This document shows positions 9,249 to 18,401 of a stretch of 64,000 nucleotides of DNA, piece after piece. The stretch comes from Polynucleobacter sp. AP-Latsch-80-C2 (GTDB lineage Bacteria; Pseudomonadota; Gammaproteobacteria; Burkholderiales; Burkholderiaceae): assembly GCF_018882185.1 (NCBI RefSeq), contig NZ_JACVOY010000005.1, positions 1 through 64,000 of the forward strand. The letters are read 5' to 3'. The translations under genes were made by a program, and so were the position numbers. Each line of letters begins with the position of its first letter. Positions within the stretch are counted from its first letter, which is position 1. The notes under the pieces are model-generated. The model did not search any database. It had not been told where the DNA came from and saw nothing but the letters and a program-made list of their open reading frames with translations.

Positions 9249-9842
9249 ATGAGATCAATCCACCGTCGGTTTGCCGCAGTTGTCTTTTCTATTAGCGCCG
9301 CCCTACTATCAGCCACAAATGTGTGCGCCCAATCCCAGGATGGTTATACCCAGCTGATTGATGGTGTCAGCCTGGATGGCTGGAACATCACAGGTAATGC
9401 AGACTGGGCTATTGGCAAAGGGATGATTGAAAGTAATAAGCCCGCAGGATTTTTGGTAAGCAGCAAAAGCTACAAGAACTTTATTATTCGCGCAGAGTTT
9501 TGGGCAGAATCAAACACCAATAGCGGCATCTTTATTCGCTGCCAAGATCCCGCAAAAGTCAGCGCCGCAAGCTCCTATGAAGTCAATATTTGGGATACAC
9601 GCCCAGGACAAGAGTATTCGACTGGTGCCATTGTGGATGTCGCTAAAGTCAATCCAATCCATAAAGCAGGTGGACGCTGGAACACGATGGAAATCGTTGC
9701 CAATGGTTCGCAGTTCAAGGTATCACTCAATGGCGTAGTCACTTCCGAAGGAAAAGACAGTAAATTTGCAGATGGTCCTATTGCCTTGCAATCCGCTGGC
9801 GGTACGATCAAATTTAGAAAGCTGGAGATTAAGCCGATTTAA
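9249..9842 (+). CDS. exported DUF1080 protein (3-keto-disaccharide hydrolase-like fold)
   Basis: This 197-residue protein has a signal peptide (residues about 1-27, ending VCA) and one DUF1080 domain, a concanavalin/LamG-like jelly roll. Typical motifs are LIDGVSLDGWN, NSGIFIRCQDP, SYEVNIWDTRPGQ and a closing FRKLEIKPI. Some DUF1080 proteins hydrolyse 3-keto-glycosides, but most are uncharacterised, so the substrate is unknown. An AGGAGA ribosome-binding site lies 9 bases before the ATG. The gene stands alone and ends at a strong terminator. Confidence 0.8.
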   Translation: MRSIHRRFAAVVFSISAALLSATNVCAQSQDGYTQLIDGVSLDGWNITGNADWAIGKGMIESNKPAGFLVSSKSYKNFIIRAEFWAESNTNSGIFIRCQDPAKVSAASSYEVNIWDTRPGQEYSTGAIVDVAKVNPIHKAGGRWNTMEIVANGSQFKVSLNGVVTSEGKDSKFADGPIALQSAGGTIKFRKLEIKPI

Positions 9843-9863
9843 TCTACTCATTCTGCACAAAAT

Positions 9864-9890
9864 AAAAAGCCACTTTAATAGTGGCTTTTT
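9864..9890. terminator. bidirectional intrinsic terminator
   Basis: An 11-base-pair perfect stem, AAAAAGCCACT (9864-9874) and its complement (9880-9890), surrounds a 5-base loop, with runs of T on each strand. It sits between the convergent DUF1080 and YciI-like genes and can serve both. Confidence 0.9.
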
Positions 9891-9921
9891 TCTTGCTTGG
9901 GATTAAAAGAAATCTCAGTCT

Positions 9922-10224
9922 TTATGCTGGTGGGAAGCCCATCTTTTGCGCCCACATATTATTAAAGGCATGGATTACTGGCTTTTCGTACACGCCAGCT
10001 TTGGTATAGGGCTCATCCTTTAACCAAGCCTCTACATCTGCCCTACTTGCAAAATCAATGGCCAATAAACTTCCAATAGGAGTCTTGCCATCATCAGACA
10101 TTAAAGGCCCTGCAAAGGCCATGCGATCGGCTAGCTGCGCAAGATAAGCGCGATGCTCTGGTCTGATTTGAATTCGTAACTCGCCAGCACCTGGGCGATC
10201 CATTAGTAATATTGCAAATATCAT
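9922..10224 (-). CDS. YciI-like protein
   Basis: This 100-residue cytoplasmic protein has the YciI/dimeric alpha-beta-barrel fold: MIFAILLMDRPGA at the start, RPEHRAYLAQLADR, then GPLMSDDG and a C-terminal FNNMWAQKMGF. The His of RPEHR and the Asp of LAIDF are the conserved polar positions of the family. YciI-like proteins are often fused to or placed with other enzymes, but no general role is established. It is a single gene just downstream of tRNA-Ser and that tRNA's terminator. Confidence 0.8.
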   Translation of the reverse strand: MIFAILLMDRPGAGELRIQIRPEHRAYLAQLADRMAFAGPLMSDDGKTPIGSLLAIDFASRADVEAWLKDEPYTKAGVYEKPVIHAFNNMWAQKMGFPPA

Positions 10225-10279
10225 TTTGTCTCCATTGTTGGTTATATCCTAGTCGAATATTACGGGATTTGAAAAACAA

Positions 10280-10301
10280 AAAACCACCCGAAGGTGGTTT
10301 T
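10280..10301 (-). terminator. terminator of tRNA-Ser transcript
   Basis: On the minus strand the stem AAAACCACC/GGTGGTTTT is capped by a UUCG tetraloop closed by C-G, an unusually stable loop, and ends in U residues. It lies 10 bases past the tRNA 3' end. Confidence 0.9.
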
Positions 10302-10310
10302 GATTACTGC

Positions 10311-10401
10311 TGGCGGAAGAGGCGGGATTCGAACCCGCGGTAGGCTATTAACCTACGCACGCTTTCCAGGCGTGTGACTTAAACCGCTCATCCACCCTTC
10401 C
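10311..10401 (-). tRNA. tRNA-Ser (GGA anticodon)
   Basis: The minus strand folds as a class II tRNA with a long variable arm: acceptor GGAAGGG paired with CTCTTCC, discriminator G and an encoded CCA at 10311-10313. The anticodon loop CTGGAAA gives GGA. The T-loop GGTTCGAATCC is canonical. A TATAAT -10 box lies at 10411-10416, ten bases before the 5' end. No good -35 box is seen. Confidence 0.96.
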
Positions 10402-10427
10402 GAAACAATGATTATACGATTGCGGAA

Positions 10428-10447
10428 AGGGTTTTGCCCCAAACCCT
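10428..10447 (-). terminator. possible terminator hairpin after acs
   Basis: AGGGTTT (10428-10434) and AAACCCT (10441-10447) form a 7-base-pair stem 13 bases past the acs stop. The U-run is weak (TTTCC). It overlaps the region where a tRNA-Ser -35 box would be. Confidence 0.4.
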
Positions 10448-10459
10448 AATAAATCTGGC

Positions 10460-12433
10460 TTATAGCGACTCTTTGAGCTGATCCAAGATGTGTGGGTTTT
10501 CCAAAGTAGAGGTGTCTTGAGTTACTTCCTCGCCCTTAGCAATCACACGCAGTAAGCGACGCATGATCTTGCCGGAACGGGTCTTAGGCAAGTTATCCCC
10601 AAAGCGCACATCTTTCGGTTTAGCAATGGGGCCAATTTCTTTACCAACCCAGTTACGCAACTCAGTTGCAAGCTTTTTGGCATCGTCACCTGTTGGGCGA
10701 CCACCCTTCAGAACTACGAATACGCAAATTGCCTCACCAGTCAAATCATCTGGACGACCAACCACAGCTGCTTCAGCAACCAATGGGTTAGCTACCAAGC
10801 AAGATTCGATTTCCATTGTGCCCATACGGTGACCAGAAACGTTTAATACGTCATCGATACGGCCAGTAATAGTGAAGTAACCCGTATCTTTGTTACGAAT
10901 TGCACCATCACCCGCGAGGTATAAAGTGCCGCCCAACTCTTCTGGGAAATAAGACTTCACAAAACGATCGGCATCATTCCAAATAGTACGAATCATGGAA
11001 GGCCATGGACGCTTAACAACCAAAATACCGCCCTGACCGTTTGGCACATCCACGCCCGCTTCATCAACAATAGCCGCTTGGATACCAGGCAATGGTAAGG
11101 TGCATGAACCTGGAATCATTGGTGTCGCACCTGGCAATGGAGAAATCATATGACCACCAGTTTCGGTTTGCCAGAATGTATCGGCGATCGGACAACGTGA
11201 GCCACCGACATTCTCGTAGTACCACATCCAAGCTTCAGGATTAATTGGCTCGCCTACAGAACCCAAGAGACGTAATGAAGTTAAGTCATAACTCTTTGGA
11301 TGCACTGCCTCATCATTACTTGATGCTTTGATCAAGGAACGAATCGCTGTTGGTGCTGTGTAGAAAATACTGGCTTTGTGTTTTTGGATCATGTCCCAGA
11401 AACGGCCAGCATTTGGATAGGTTGGTACACCTTCAAACACAATCTCAGTTGCGCCTACTGCAAGTGGGCCATAAGTAATATAGGAGTGACCTGTTACCCA
11501 ACCAATATCAGCAGTACACCAGAAAACGTCGTTTGGTTTGATATCAAAGGTCCACTTCATTGTGAGGATTGCCCATAAGAGGTAACCACCCGTTGAATGT
11601 TGTACGCCTTTTGGCTTGCCGGTAGAACCGGATGTGTACAGAATAAATAATGGATGCTCAGCGCTGACCCACTCTGGCTCGCAGGTTGTAGATTCATTGG
11701 CCACAATTTCTTGCATCCAAACATCACGACCAGCCGTCATTGGAATATCAAGACCAGTACGCTTGCTGACGATCACATGTTTAACCTTAGGACACTCGCC
11801 TGTTGATAGTGCTTCATCACAAATCGCTTTTAATGGCAATGCCTTACCACCGCGGAACTGCCCATCAGCAGTAATCACCGCAACCGCACCAACATCCATA
11901 ATGCGATCACGCAAAGCTTGGGCGGAGAAGCCGCCAAACACAACAGAGTGAATTGCACCGATACGAGCACAAGCTTGCATCGCCACAATGCCTTCGATGG
12001 TCATTGCCATATAAATGATGACGCTATCGCCAGACTTAACACCCATCTTGCGTAAGGCATTTGCCATTTTGCAAACGCGCTCTAGCATCTCTTTGTAAGT
12101 GACTTTAGTGACTGTGCCGTCATCTGCTTCAAAAATGATGGCAGTCTTATCACCTAAGCCAGCTTCAACTTGGCGATCTAAACAGTTATATGAGGCATTG
12201 GTAGTGCCATCTTCGAACCACTTGTAGAAAGGAGCTTTGGACTCATCCAATACTTTAGTAAATGGCTTTTTCCAATAGATATTCTCTTTAGCAAGGCGAC
12301 CCCAAAAAGCGTCATAATCTTTATTGGCTTCATCACAAAGCTTGTTATAGGCTTCCATACCCGGAATAGCAGCAGTTTTTACGAAGTCTGCTGGTGGGTT
12401 AAATACGCGGGTTTCTTGCTTTAATGGTTCCAT
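10460..12433 (-). CDS. acs: acetyl-CoA synthetase
   Basis: This 657-residue AMP-forming ligase activates acetate to acetyl-CoA. The ATP-binding P-loop motif [11 protein letters not shown] lies near residue 270, the aryl/acyl core motif [10 protein letters not shown] near 415, the hinge [13 protein letters not shown] near 525 and the acetylatable Lys motif TRSGKIMRR near 617. Length is standard for Acs. It faces the fumarase gene across a 165-base intergenic region that must hold both promoters. With class I fumarase this supports growth on acetate through the TCA cycle. Confidence 0.96.
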   Translation of the reverse strand: MEPLKQETRVFNPPADFVKTAAIPGMEAYNKLCDEANKDYDAFWGRLAKENIYWKKPFTKVLDESKAPFYKWFEDGTTNASYNCLDRQVEAGLGDKTAIIFEADDGTVTKVTYKEMLERVCKMANALRKMGVKSGDSVIIYMAMTIEGIVAMQACARIGAIHSVVFGGFSAQALRDRIMDVGAVAVITADGQFRGGKALPLKAICDEALSTGECPKVKHVIVSKRTGLDIPMTAGRDVWMQEIVANESTTCEPEWVSAEHPLFILYTSGSTGKPKGVQHSTGGYLLWAILTMKWTFDIKPNDVFWCTADIGWVTGHSYITYGPLAVGATEIVFEGVPTYPNAGRFWDMIQKHKASIFYTAPTAIRSLIKASSNDEAVHPKSYDLTSLRLLGSVGEPINPEAWMWYYENVGGSRCPIADTFWQTETGGHMISPLPGATPMIPGSCTLPLPGIQAAIVDEAGVDVPNGQGGILVVKRPWPSMIRTIWNDADRFVKSYFPEELGGTLYLAGDGAIRNKDTGYFTITGRIDDVLNVSGHRMGTMEIESCLVANPLVAEAAVVGRPDDLTGEAICVFVVLKGGRPTGDDAKKLATELRNWVGKEIGPIAKPKDVRFGDNLPKTRSGKIMRRLLRVIAKGEEVTQDTSTLENPHILDQLKESL

Positions 12434-12491
12434 GCTTCACAGCCCTCTATCTAATAATCAATCATCTATTTTTTGCCAAAATGTCGCAAAA

Positions 12492-12510
12492 TGGAGGTTT
12501 TCACCCTCCA
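12492..12510. other. inverted repeat in the acs/fumarase divergent promoter region
   Basis: TGGAGG (12492-12497) and CCTCCA (12505-12510) form a 6-base inverted repeat with a 7-base spacer. It is followed by two direct copies of GGCAAACC, near 12553 and 12573, before the fumarase start. These may be regulator-binding sites shared by the divergent genes. No known motif is recognised. Confidence 0.3.
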
Positions 12511-12598
12511 AGACCTTAGAAGATAAGTGAAAACACTCGGGATTTGCTCTATGGCAAACCCTTAAAATAGGGCAAACCTTACTAATTAACCGAAAACT

Positions 12599-14122
12599 AT
12601 GACAAATATCAAACAAAACGATCTCATCCAAAGCGTTGCTGATGCCTTTCAGTTCATTTCCTACTACCACCCTAAGGACTTCATTACTGCCATGGGTAGG
12701 GCTTATGAACTAGAGGAAGGTCATGGCGCCAAAGATGCGATTGCCCAAATCCTGACCAATAGCCGCATGTGCGCAGAAGGCCATCGCCCACTCTGCCAAG
12801 ACACCGGCATTGCAGTGGTATTCCTCAAGATTGGTATGAATGTTCAGTGGCCAGATGCCACGATGAGCGTCACTGATATGGTGAACGAAGGCGTACGCCG
12901 TGCCTACCTCAATCCAGACAATATGTTGCGCGCCTCCGTTCTTTCTGATCCAGCCGGAAAACGTAAAAATACGGGTGACAACACCCCTGCGGTCATTCAT
13001 TATGAAATCGTCCCGGGTGATGATGTTGAAGTGATTTGCGCTGCCAAAGGTGGTGGCTCAGAAAATAAAGCCAAGATGGTCATGCTCAACCCATCCGACT
13101 CTATCGTGGACTGGGTTCTCAAAACTGTTCCAACCATGGGTGCGGGTTGGTGTCCTCCCGGCATTTTGGGAATTGGTATTGGTGGCACTCCTGAAAAAGC
13201 CATGCTAATGGCTAAGGAGTCCTTAATGGGCCCCGTGGACATTCAGGAACTGATCACCCGTGGAGCAAAGACGCGCGCCGAAGAGCTGCGCTTAGAGATC
13301 TATGACAAAGTCAATAAGCTGGGCATTGGTGCACAAGGCTTAGGTGGTCTTGCGACAGTATTAGATGTCAAGATCATGGAATATCCAACACACGCCGCCT
13401 CCCTCCCAGTTGCAATGATTCCAAACTGTGCTGCCACCCGTCACATTCACTTCCATTTACATGGCGATGGTCCAGCTAAATTAGAGGCACCCTCCTTATC
13501 AGATTGGCCCGATGTCACATGGACGGCAGATGTCAATAAATCCAAACGTGTGAATTTAGATACCTTAACTCCAGCAGAAGTAGCCAGCTGGAAACCAGGT
13601 GAGACCCTGCTCCTGAATGGAAAAATTCTGACTGGCCGTGATGCTGCTCATAAGCGTATTGCCGACATGCTGGCCAAGGGCGAAGAATTACCGGTGAGCT
13701 TTAAAAATCGCGTTATCTATTACGTTGGTCCAGTTGATCCAGTGCGCGATGAAGTCGTTGGTCCTGCTGGTCCGACCACATCAACTCGTATGGATAAGTT
13801 CACTGAAATGATGCTTGCCAAGACTGGTTTAATTTCCATGATCGGTAAAGCTGAACGTGGACCAGAAGCAATCGAAGCGATTAAGAAACATAAGTCGGCT
13901 TACTTGATGGCGGTTGGTGGTGCCGCTTACCTCGTATCTAAGGCGATTCAAACCTCTAAAATAGTTGGCTTTGCAGACCTTGGCATGGAAGCGATTTATG
14001 AATTTGACGTCAAAGATATGCCAGTAACTGTTGCCGTGAACTCTGAAGGTATCTCGATGCACCAAGAGGGTCCACGCGAGTGGCAGGCAAAAATTGCTGG
14101 TATCCCAGTCAAGATTGCATAA
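12599..14122 (+). CDS. class I (iron-sulfur) fumarate hydratase
   Basis: This 507-residue single-chain fumarase interconverts fumarate and malate with a 4Fe-4S cluster. The N-terminal catalytic domain carries the cluster Cys residues in MCAEGHRPLCQDTG (near residue 57-66) and GAGWCPPGILGIGIGG (near 185). KGGGSENKAKM is the substrate-loop motif. The C-terminal domain has GPVDPVRDEVVGPAGPTTSTRMDKF near residue 375 onward. The two-domain layout is that of E. coli FumA/FumB. No strong ribosome-binding site is seen. murI follows within 23 bases, so they are probably co-transcribed. Confidence 0.92.
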   Translation: MTNIKQNDLIQSVADAFQFISYYHPKDFITAMGRAYELEEGHGAKDAIAQILTNSRMCAEGHRPLCQDTGIAVVFLKIGMNVQWPDATMSVTDMVNEGVRRAYLNPDNMLRASVLSDPAGKRKNTGDNTPAVIHYEIVPGDDVEVICAAKGGGSENKAKMVMLNPSDSIVDWVLKTVPTMGAGWCPPGILGIGIGGTPEKAMLMAKESLMGPVDIQELITRGAKTRAEELRLEIYDKVNKLGIGAQGLGGLATVLDVKIMEYPTHAASLPVAMIPNCAATRHIHFHLHGDGPAKLEAPSLSDWPDVTWTADVNKSKRVNLDTLTPAEVASWKPGETLLLNGKILTGRDAAHKRIADMLAKGEELPVSFKNRVIYYVGPVDPVRDEVVGPAGPTTSTRMDKFTEMMLAKTGLISMIGKAERGPEAIEAIKKHKSAYLMAVGGAAYLVSKAIQTSKIVGFADLGMEAIYEFDVKDMPVTVAVNSEGISMHQEGPREWQAKIAGIPVKIA

Positions 14123-14145
14123 GCAGTCAATTAACAAAGTTCCCA

Positions 14146-14952
14146 TTGGCACTTATTGGCGTATTTGATTCTGGCGTTGGAGGCTTATCCATTTTGGATG
14201 AGGCTCTGCGTCAGCTTCCACAACACGATTACATCTATCTGGCTGATTCAGCGAATGCGCCCTATGGCGAGAGATCTAGCGATTGGATCGCCACACGTAG
14301 CCTTGCCTTATGTACCCAGTTATTAAATGAGGGATGCGATGCTATCGTCGTGGCCTGCAATACCGCTACTGCCGAAGGTATTCAAGAGATTCGTGAATCC
14401 TTGGCTATTCCGGTGATTGGTGTCGAGCCCGGCATTAAGCCCGCATCCATGCAAACACAAAATGGCATAGTGGGCGTCTTGGCCACTGAAGCCACCTTAA
14501 AGAGCGATAAGTTTAATGCGCTATTAGCAACACTACCGAGTAACTGTCAGTTCATCAAACAATCTGGCGCAGGTTTAGTGCCACTCATTGAAGCCGGTCA
14601 AGCCGACAGCGAAGCAACATTAGAGTTGCTAGCCAAACACTTGGAAGCCATTCAAGATGCTGGGGCCGATACCCTAGTTTTAGGCTGCACCCACTACCCA
14701 TTTTTGCGTAGAGCGATTCGTAAACTCCTCGGTGAGTCTATTAATCTCATTGACACTAGTGAAGCAGTCGTACGACAACTCAAAAGACAACTAGAGTTGC
14801 AGGATAAAACTTCGCGGGCTGCACAGTCTTGTACTCTTACCTTTATTAGCAGCAAGGACGAGCAAAGCCTCTTAAATATGGCCAAAGAATTAATGGCGAG
14901 CGATATGACTTCGCACCATATTCAAGCCAAATCTTTGAGTAGCATTCGATGA
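14146..14952 (+). CDS. murI: glutamate racemase
   Basis: MurI converts L- to D-glutamate for peptidoglycan. Motifs: GVFDSGVGGLSI at the N-terminus, the first catalytic Cys in VVACNTATA, and the second in LVLGCTHYPFL. I chose TTG at 14146, giving MALIGVFDSG, because it matches the usual family N-terminus and starts 24 bases after the fumarase stop. A GTG at 14080 is in frame but would overlap the fumarase by 43 bases. The ribosome-binding site is weak (AAAG). The stop overlaps tonB (ATGA), so this begins a coupled run to exbD. Identity is certain; the start is less so. Confidence 0.9.
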   Translation: MALIGVFDSGVGGLSILDEALRQLPQHDYIYLADSANAPYGERSSDWIATRSLALCTQLLNEGCDAIVVACNTATAEGIQEIRESLAIPVIGVEPGIKPASMQTQNGIVGVLATEATLKSDKFNALLATLPSNCQFIKQSGAGLVPLIEAGQADSEATLELLAKHLEAIQDAGADTLVLGCTHYPFLRRAIRKLLGESINLIDTSEAVVRQLKRQLELQDKTSRAAQSCTLTFISSKDEQSLLNMAKELMASDMTSHHIQAKSLSSIR

Positions 14953-15641
14953 ATGCTTTCTTACACAAGCTAGATACCCATCTGCCGTTTAATAAAACGG
15001 AGCGGATCATTATTGGTATTGTTCTACTCTTACATGCATTGCCTGCGCTCGAATTTTTACACTGGACATCAAAACCAACTAAGACTGATGATGATGCACG
15101 GGTCATGGCCAATCTAGTGAGCCCTGATACTGCCAATAAGAGTCAGCAGCCGCCCGCACCACCCCCACCAAAACCAAAACCAGAACAGAAGAAGAAAACG
15201 GTAGATGAAAAATCGACCGAGAAACCTGCCCCAACCCAGCCACAGCAACAGACCCAATCGGCACAAACGAGCCCACCCAACAAGAGTGAATCAACCCTCC
15301 CCAATGCGAGTGTTGCTCCTGCCACCACAGGTGGCGCAAGCGGCACACCTATTCAGACCGACATTGGTAAACTGGTTGTTGTTTATCAGCCAGATGCTGA
15401 TGCCTACTACCCCTCGTTTTCAAAACGCTCGGGAGAACAAGGTGATGTTGTTGTGAAGCTCATTATTGATGAAACGGGGGCAGTTGAAGAGGTAGCGATG
15501 CTCAAGTCGAGCACCTTTCCAAGATTGGATCGCGCTGCAACAGAGATTGGCAAACGTTATCGCTTTAAACCGTTTTTGGTCAATGGGTCTCCCGCCAGAA
15601 TTTCTACTAACCTTTTAATTAAATTTAATTTAAAGAATTAA
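14949..15641 (+). CDS. tonB: TonB-family energy transducer
   Basis: This 230-residue protein has an N-terminal membrane anchor (about residues 18-36), a periplasmic spacer rich in Pro, Lys and Gln (about 58-115, with PPAPPPPKPKPEQ) and a C-terminal TonB domain (about 145-230, including GDVVVKLIIDETGAVEEV and RYRFKPFLVNG). TonB carries proton-motive energy from ExbB-ExbD to outer-membrane receptors. No receptor gene is in the window. It overlaps murI by 4 bases and is followed after 5 bases by exbB. Confidence 0.9.
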   Translation: MNAFLHKLDTHLPFNKTERIIIGIVLLLHALPALEFLHWTSKPTKTDDDARVMANLVSPDTANKSQQPPAPPPPKPKPEQKKKTVDEKSTEKPAPTQPQQQTQSAQTSPPNKSESTLPNASVAPATTGGASGTPIQTDIGKLVVVYQPDADAYYPSFSKRSGEQGDVVVKLIIDETGAVEEVAMLKSSTFPRLDRAATEIGKRYRFKPFLVNGSPARISTNLLIKFNLKN

Positions 15642-15646
15642 TCATC

Positions 15647-16339
15647 ATGAATACACCATTTGGCTTAGCAAATCTTTGGCTCGAAGGCGATGCCATCACT
15701 CGCTTTGTTGCGCTTGCCCTACTCACTTGCTCGATTGTGACTTGGGTCATTTTGCTCACGCGCTTTTGGGACTTGCGTAATTTACGCAAGCTGACGCCTG
15801 AACTGGAAAAGTTTTGGCATGCCACTTCTTTCGAGCAAGGCATTCAAGTATTTAGCAATCACGCTAATAATCCTTACTATCAAATTGCCAAAGCTTCTAC
15901 TGAAGCATCACATCATCATCAAAACCAAGCGACCAACCATCGCGAGTTATTGCAAACACTCAATTATTCCGAGTGGATGGCTAGAAGCATTAAAAATAGT
16001 ATTGATGGTGTGGCAGCCAAATTGCAAAAGGGGCTCACCTTTCTAGGTTCGACTGGTGCTACCGCCCCCTTTATTGGACTCTTCGGAACTGTATGGGGCA
16101 TCTACCATGCACTCATCTCGATTAGTACTTCAGGTAGCGCTCAAATTGACCAAGTTGCAGGCCCAATTGGTGAAGCCCTCATCATGACCGCACTGGGTCT
16201 AGCAGTGGCAATCCCTGCGGTGCTTGGCTTTAATGCCATTAATCGCGCCAATAAGTTGCTGGTAGCTGACCTCAATCGCTTTGGTAATGACTTGTTAGCG
16301 TACTTTGTCACTGGTGCACGCGTGCATTCCGGAGAATAA
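15647..16339 (+). CDS. exbB: ExbB/TolQ/MotA-type proton channel protein
   Basis: This 230-residue inner-membrane protein has three transmembrane segments, near residues 20-40, 130-155 and 175-195. The family signature spans GATAPFIGLFGTVWGI near 140 and GEALIMTALGLAVAIPAV near 185. Together with ExbD it converts proton flow into motion of TonB. Being beside tonB favours ExbB over TolQ. A two-base gap to exbD indicates one operon. Confidence 0.92.
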   Translation: MNTPFGLANLWLEGDAITRFVALALLTCSIVTWVILLTRFWDLRNLRKLTPELEKFWHATSFEQGIQVFSNHANNPYYQIAKASTEASHHHQNQATNHRELLQTLNYSEWMARSIKNSIDGVAAKLQKGLTFLGSTGATAPFIGLFGTVWGIYHALISISTSGSAQIDQVAGPIGEALIMTALGLAVAIPAVLGFNAINRANKLLVADLNRFGNDLLAYFVTGARVHSGE

Positions 16340-16341
16340 AC

Positions 16342-16755
16342 ATGTCGTTTAATCTACAGAACGATCAGAACGAAGACAGCATCATGGCTGAAATCAATAT
16401 GACACCGATGGTGGATGTCATGTTGGTACTCCTGATTATTTTCATCATTACTTTGCCCGTGATTCAGCAGGCAGTAAAAGTGGAGCTACCTAAAGCTAAT
16501 AGCGTACGTAATGAAGTGAAGCCAGAGTCTGTACAACTCTCCATCGACGCTGCGGGTCAGATTTTTTGGAATAGCACGGCCATTGATCTCAAAACGTTTG
16601 ATGGCTATGCCGAAAAGGCCGCCCAGAAAGATCCGCAACCTGAAATCAATCTTCGAGCAGATAAGTCTGTGAAATATGAATATGTGGCACAGGTACTAGC
16701 TGCATCGCGCCGCGCTGGCTTAACCAAGCTAGGCTTTGTTACTGAGCCTAATTAA
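16342..16755 (+). CDS. exbD: ExbD/TolR-type biopolymer transport protein
   Basis: This 137-residue protein has a short cytoplasmic N-terminus, one transmembrane helix (about 25-45) with the functional Asp in MTPMVDVMLVLLIIF, and a periplasmic domain ending KLGFVTEP. It is the partner of ExbB. Its last 4 bases overlap the 3' end of the convergent minus-strand gene. Confidence 0.92.
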   Translation: MSFNLQNDQNEDSIMAEINMTPMVDVMLVLLIIFIITLPVIQQAVKVELPKANSVRNEVKPESVQLSIDAAGQIFWNSTAIDLKTFDGYAEKAAQKDPQPEINLRADKSVKYEYVAQVLAASRRAGLTKLGFVTEPN

Positions 16756-17243
16756 TCAATAGACGGCTTGCCGTCTTTCAGGGGAACACACTGTTCCTCG
16801 TAGGATTTGGTGCCCTCACCTAAGCTAGAGGCCAGAATTCCACCTGATACTGTGTCCATTTTGCGAAGCTTGCCGGATGCACGGTCAATGATGACCATCG
16901 AAGTGACCGAGCCTGACGGATACGAGACACCATCAAATACCTCTGCCTCAAAGCGGGTATCACTGAGATATGAAATGCGCTCTTTCGTAATCAGCACATT
17001 CTTAATCGTCTGATTGCCATCTGCACCTACTCGATCTAAGTCTCGCCCATCCAAGAACACCTTCCCTTTTTGGTTGGGTAAATTCCCGCTAGCAGCTTTG
17101 ACTTGCAACTCATAAGTTTCCGTGAAATCACGCTCTACCCTAGTGCAGCTAAAGGCAACACTCTGAGCAAATGCCAATGACGATTGAAGCCATTGCATCA
17201 AAAGTAGACTGCACAGAATGGTCTTTAAAGGATGAAGTTTCAT
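16752..17243 (-). CDS. exported protein of unknown function
   Basis: This 163-residue protein has a clear signal peptide (residues about 1-27, ending AFAQS). The mature part is probably beta-rich and has two Cys residues, one at the start (AFSCTRVER) and one near the end (EEQCVPL), that could form a disulfide. No domain is recognised. Its 3' end overlaps exbD by 4 bases on the other strand. The upstream 150-base gap to the Bug gene must hold the divergent promoters. Confidence 0.6.
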   Translation of the reverse strand: MKLHPLKTILCSLLLMQWLQSSLAFAQSVAFSCTRVERDFTETYELQVKAASGNLPNQKGKVFLDGRDLDRVGADGNQTIKNVLITKERISYLSDTRFEAEVFDGVSYPSGSVTSMVIIDRASGKLRKMDTVSGGILASSLGEGTKSYEEQCVPLKDGKPSID

Positions 17244-17392
17244 ATCAAAAATGTAGTGTCGAACTAAAGCTGAAATTATCTCAATCTATTGAATTAAGGG
17301 GTTGGAAAAATGACCTGCCTCACAAAGGCCGTTTTCCCTATAAACTATCTTGGTAGTACCCATTAAAACTAAAAGATTTCGAGACAATTCAA

Positions 17393-18382
17393 ATGATGCT
17401 ATTTAAGCTTAGACTCCGCCTGCTTGCATTAGGGTTTCTGTTGGGCATCAGCTCCATTTGTATAGCCCAAGATTCTGCGGCAACTTATCCCAATAAGCCT
17501 ATCAAGATTATTAGTCCGTTTGCACCTGGTGGAGCCACGGATATCCTAGCCCGTCTTCTAGCCCAAAAACTAGGTGAAGCCTGGAAGCAAACAGTAGTAG
17601 TGGACAACAAATCGGGCGGTGGTGGCGTGATAGCCGCAGGGGAAGTCGCGAGAGCAGATAAAGATGGCTATACCCTGCTTCTAGGTTCGGTTGGTCCCGT
17701 GGAAGTCTTACCCAGCGTCATGAAAAAAGTCAGCTATGACTCAGAAAAAGATTTTGCTGGCGTGGATGTATTGGTGAACGTCGAAAATGTTGTAGTTGTA
17801 AACAACCAGCTGCCTGTAAAAAATATCCAAGAGCTGATTGCCTATGCAAAGGCCAATCCTGGCAAGTTACATTCAGGCTCTTCAGGAATCGCTACTACAG
17901 GCCACCTCTCCCTAGAAGTATTTAACCAGTTAACTGGGGTAGACATTGTGCACGTCCCCTATCGAGGTGGCGCGCCCGTCACCACAGCGCTATTAGCTGG
18001 CGATATTGAAATGAGTTTCTCAACAGTGCCCGCAGCAATTCAATATATCAAGTCTGGCAAGCTACGCGCGATTGCAGTAACAGGCGATAAGCCTTTGGAA
18101 ACACTTCCTGGCATCAAACCCATCAAAGATCAAGGTGTTCCTAGCTTCAAGGTAAGTTCCTGGTATGGGATTCTGGCGCCCAGTGGCACACCACCTGCAG
18201 TAATCAACAAGATCAATCTAGAGCTAGGAAAAATCATTGCCATGCCCGAGGTCAGGGCTAAGCTTCTAGAGCAAGGTTGGACCACGGTCCACACCACACC
18301 AGCGCAAATGAATAAGCAAATTCAATCTGAAATTGCTGATTGGAAAGTCGTTATCAATAAAGCCGGTATTACCTTAGATTAG
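17393..18382 (+). CDS. Bug-family (TctC-like) periplasmic solute-binding protein
   Basis: This 329-residue protein has a signal peptide (about 1-26, ending CIAQ) and the Bug/TctC fold: YPNKPIKIISPFAPGGATDILAR, VVDNKSGGGG, DGYTLLLGS, VPYRGGAP and a closing region with WYGILAPSGTP. Bug proteins bind small carboxylates for tripartite tricarboxylate transporters and are very numerous in Burkholderiales, usually without adjacent tctA/tctB, as here. The ligand is unknown. A second ATG lies one codon later. A flavin reductase follows after 19 bases and may be co-transcribed. Confidence 0.88.
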   Translation: MMLFKLRLRLLALGFLLGISSICIAQDSAATYPNKPIKIISPFAPGGATDILARLLAQKLGEAWKQTVVVDNKSGGGGVIAAGEVARADKDGYTLLLGSVGPVEVLPSVMKKVSYDSEKDFAGVDVLVNVENVVVVNNQLPVKNIQELIAYAKANPGKLHSGSSGIATTGHLSLEVFNQLTGVDIVHVPYRGGAPVTTALLAGDIEMSFSTVPAAIQYIKSGKLRAIAVTGDKPLETLPGIKPIKDQGVPSFKVSSWYGILAPSGTPPAVINKINLELGKIIAMPEVRAKLLEQGWTTVHTTPAQMNKQIQSEIADWKVVINKAGITLD

Positions 18383-18401
18383 AAATTGAATTCAACCCAA
18401 T

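Noticed and set aside
14080..14145. GTG 14080 as the murI start
   Set aside because: It would overlap the fumarase by 43 bases and add 22 residues not typical of MurI; TTG 14146 gives the usual N-terminus.
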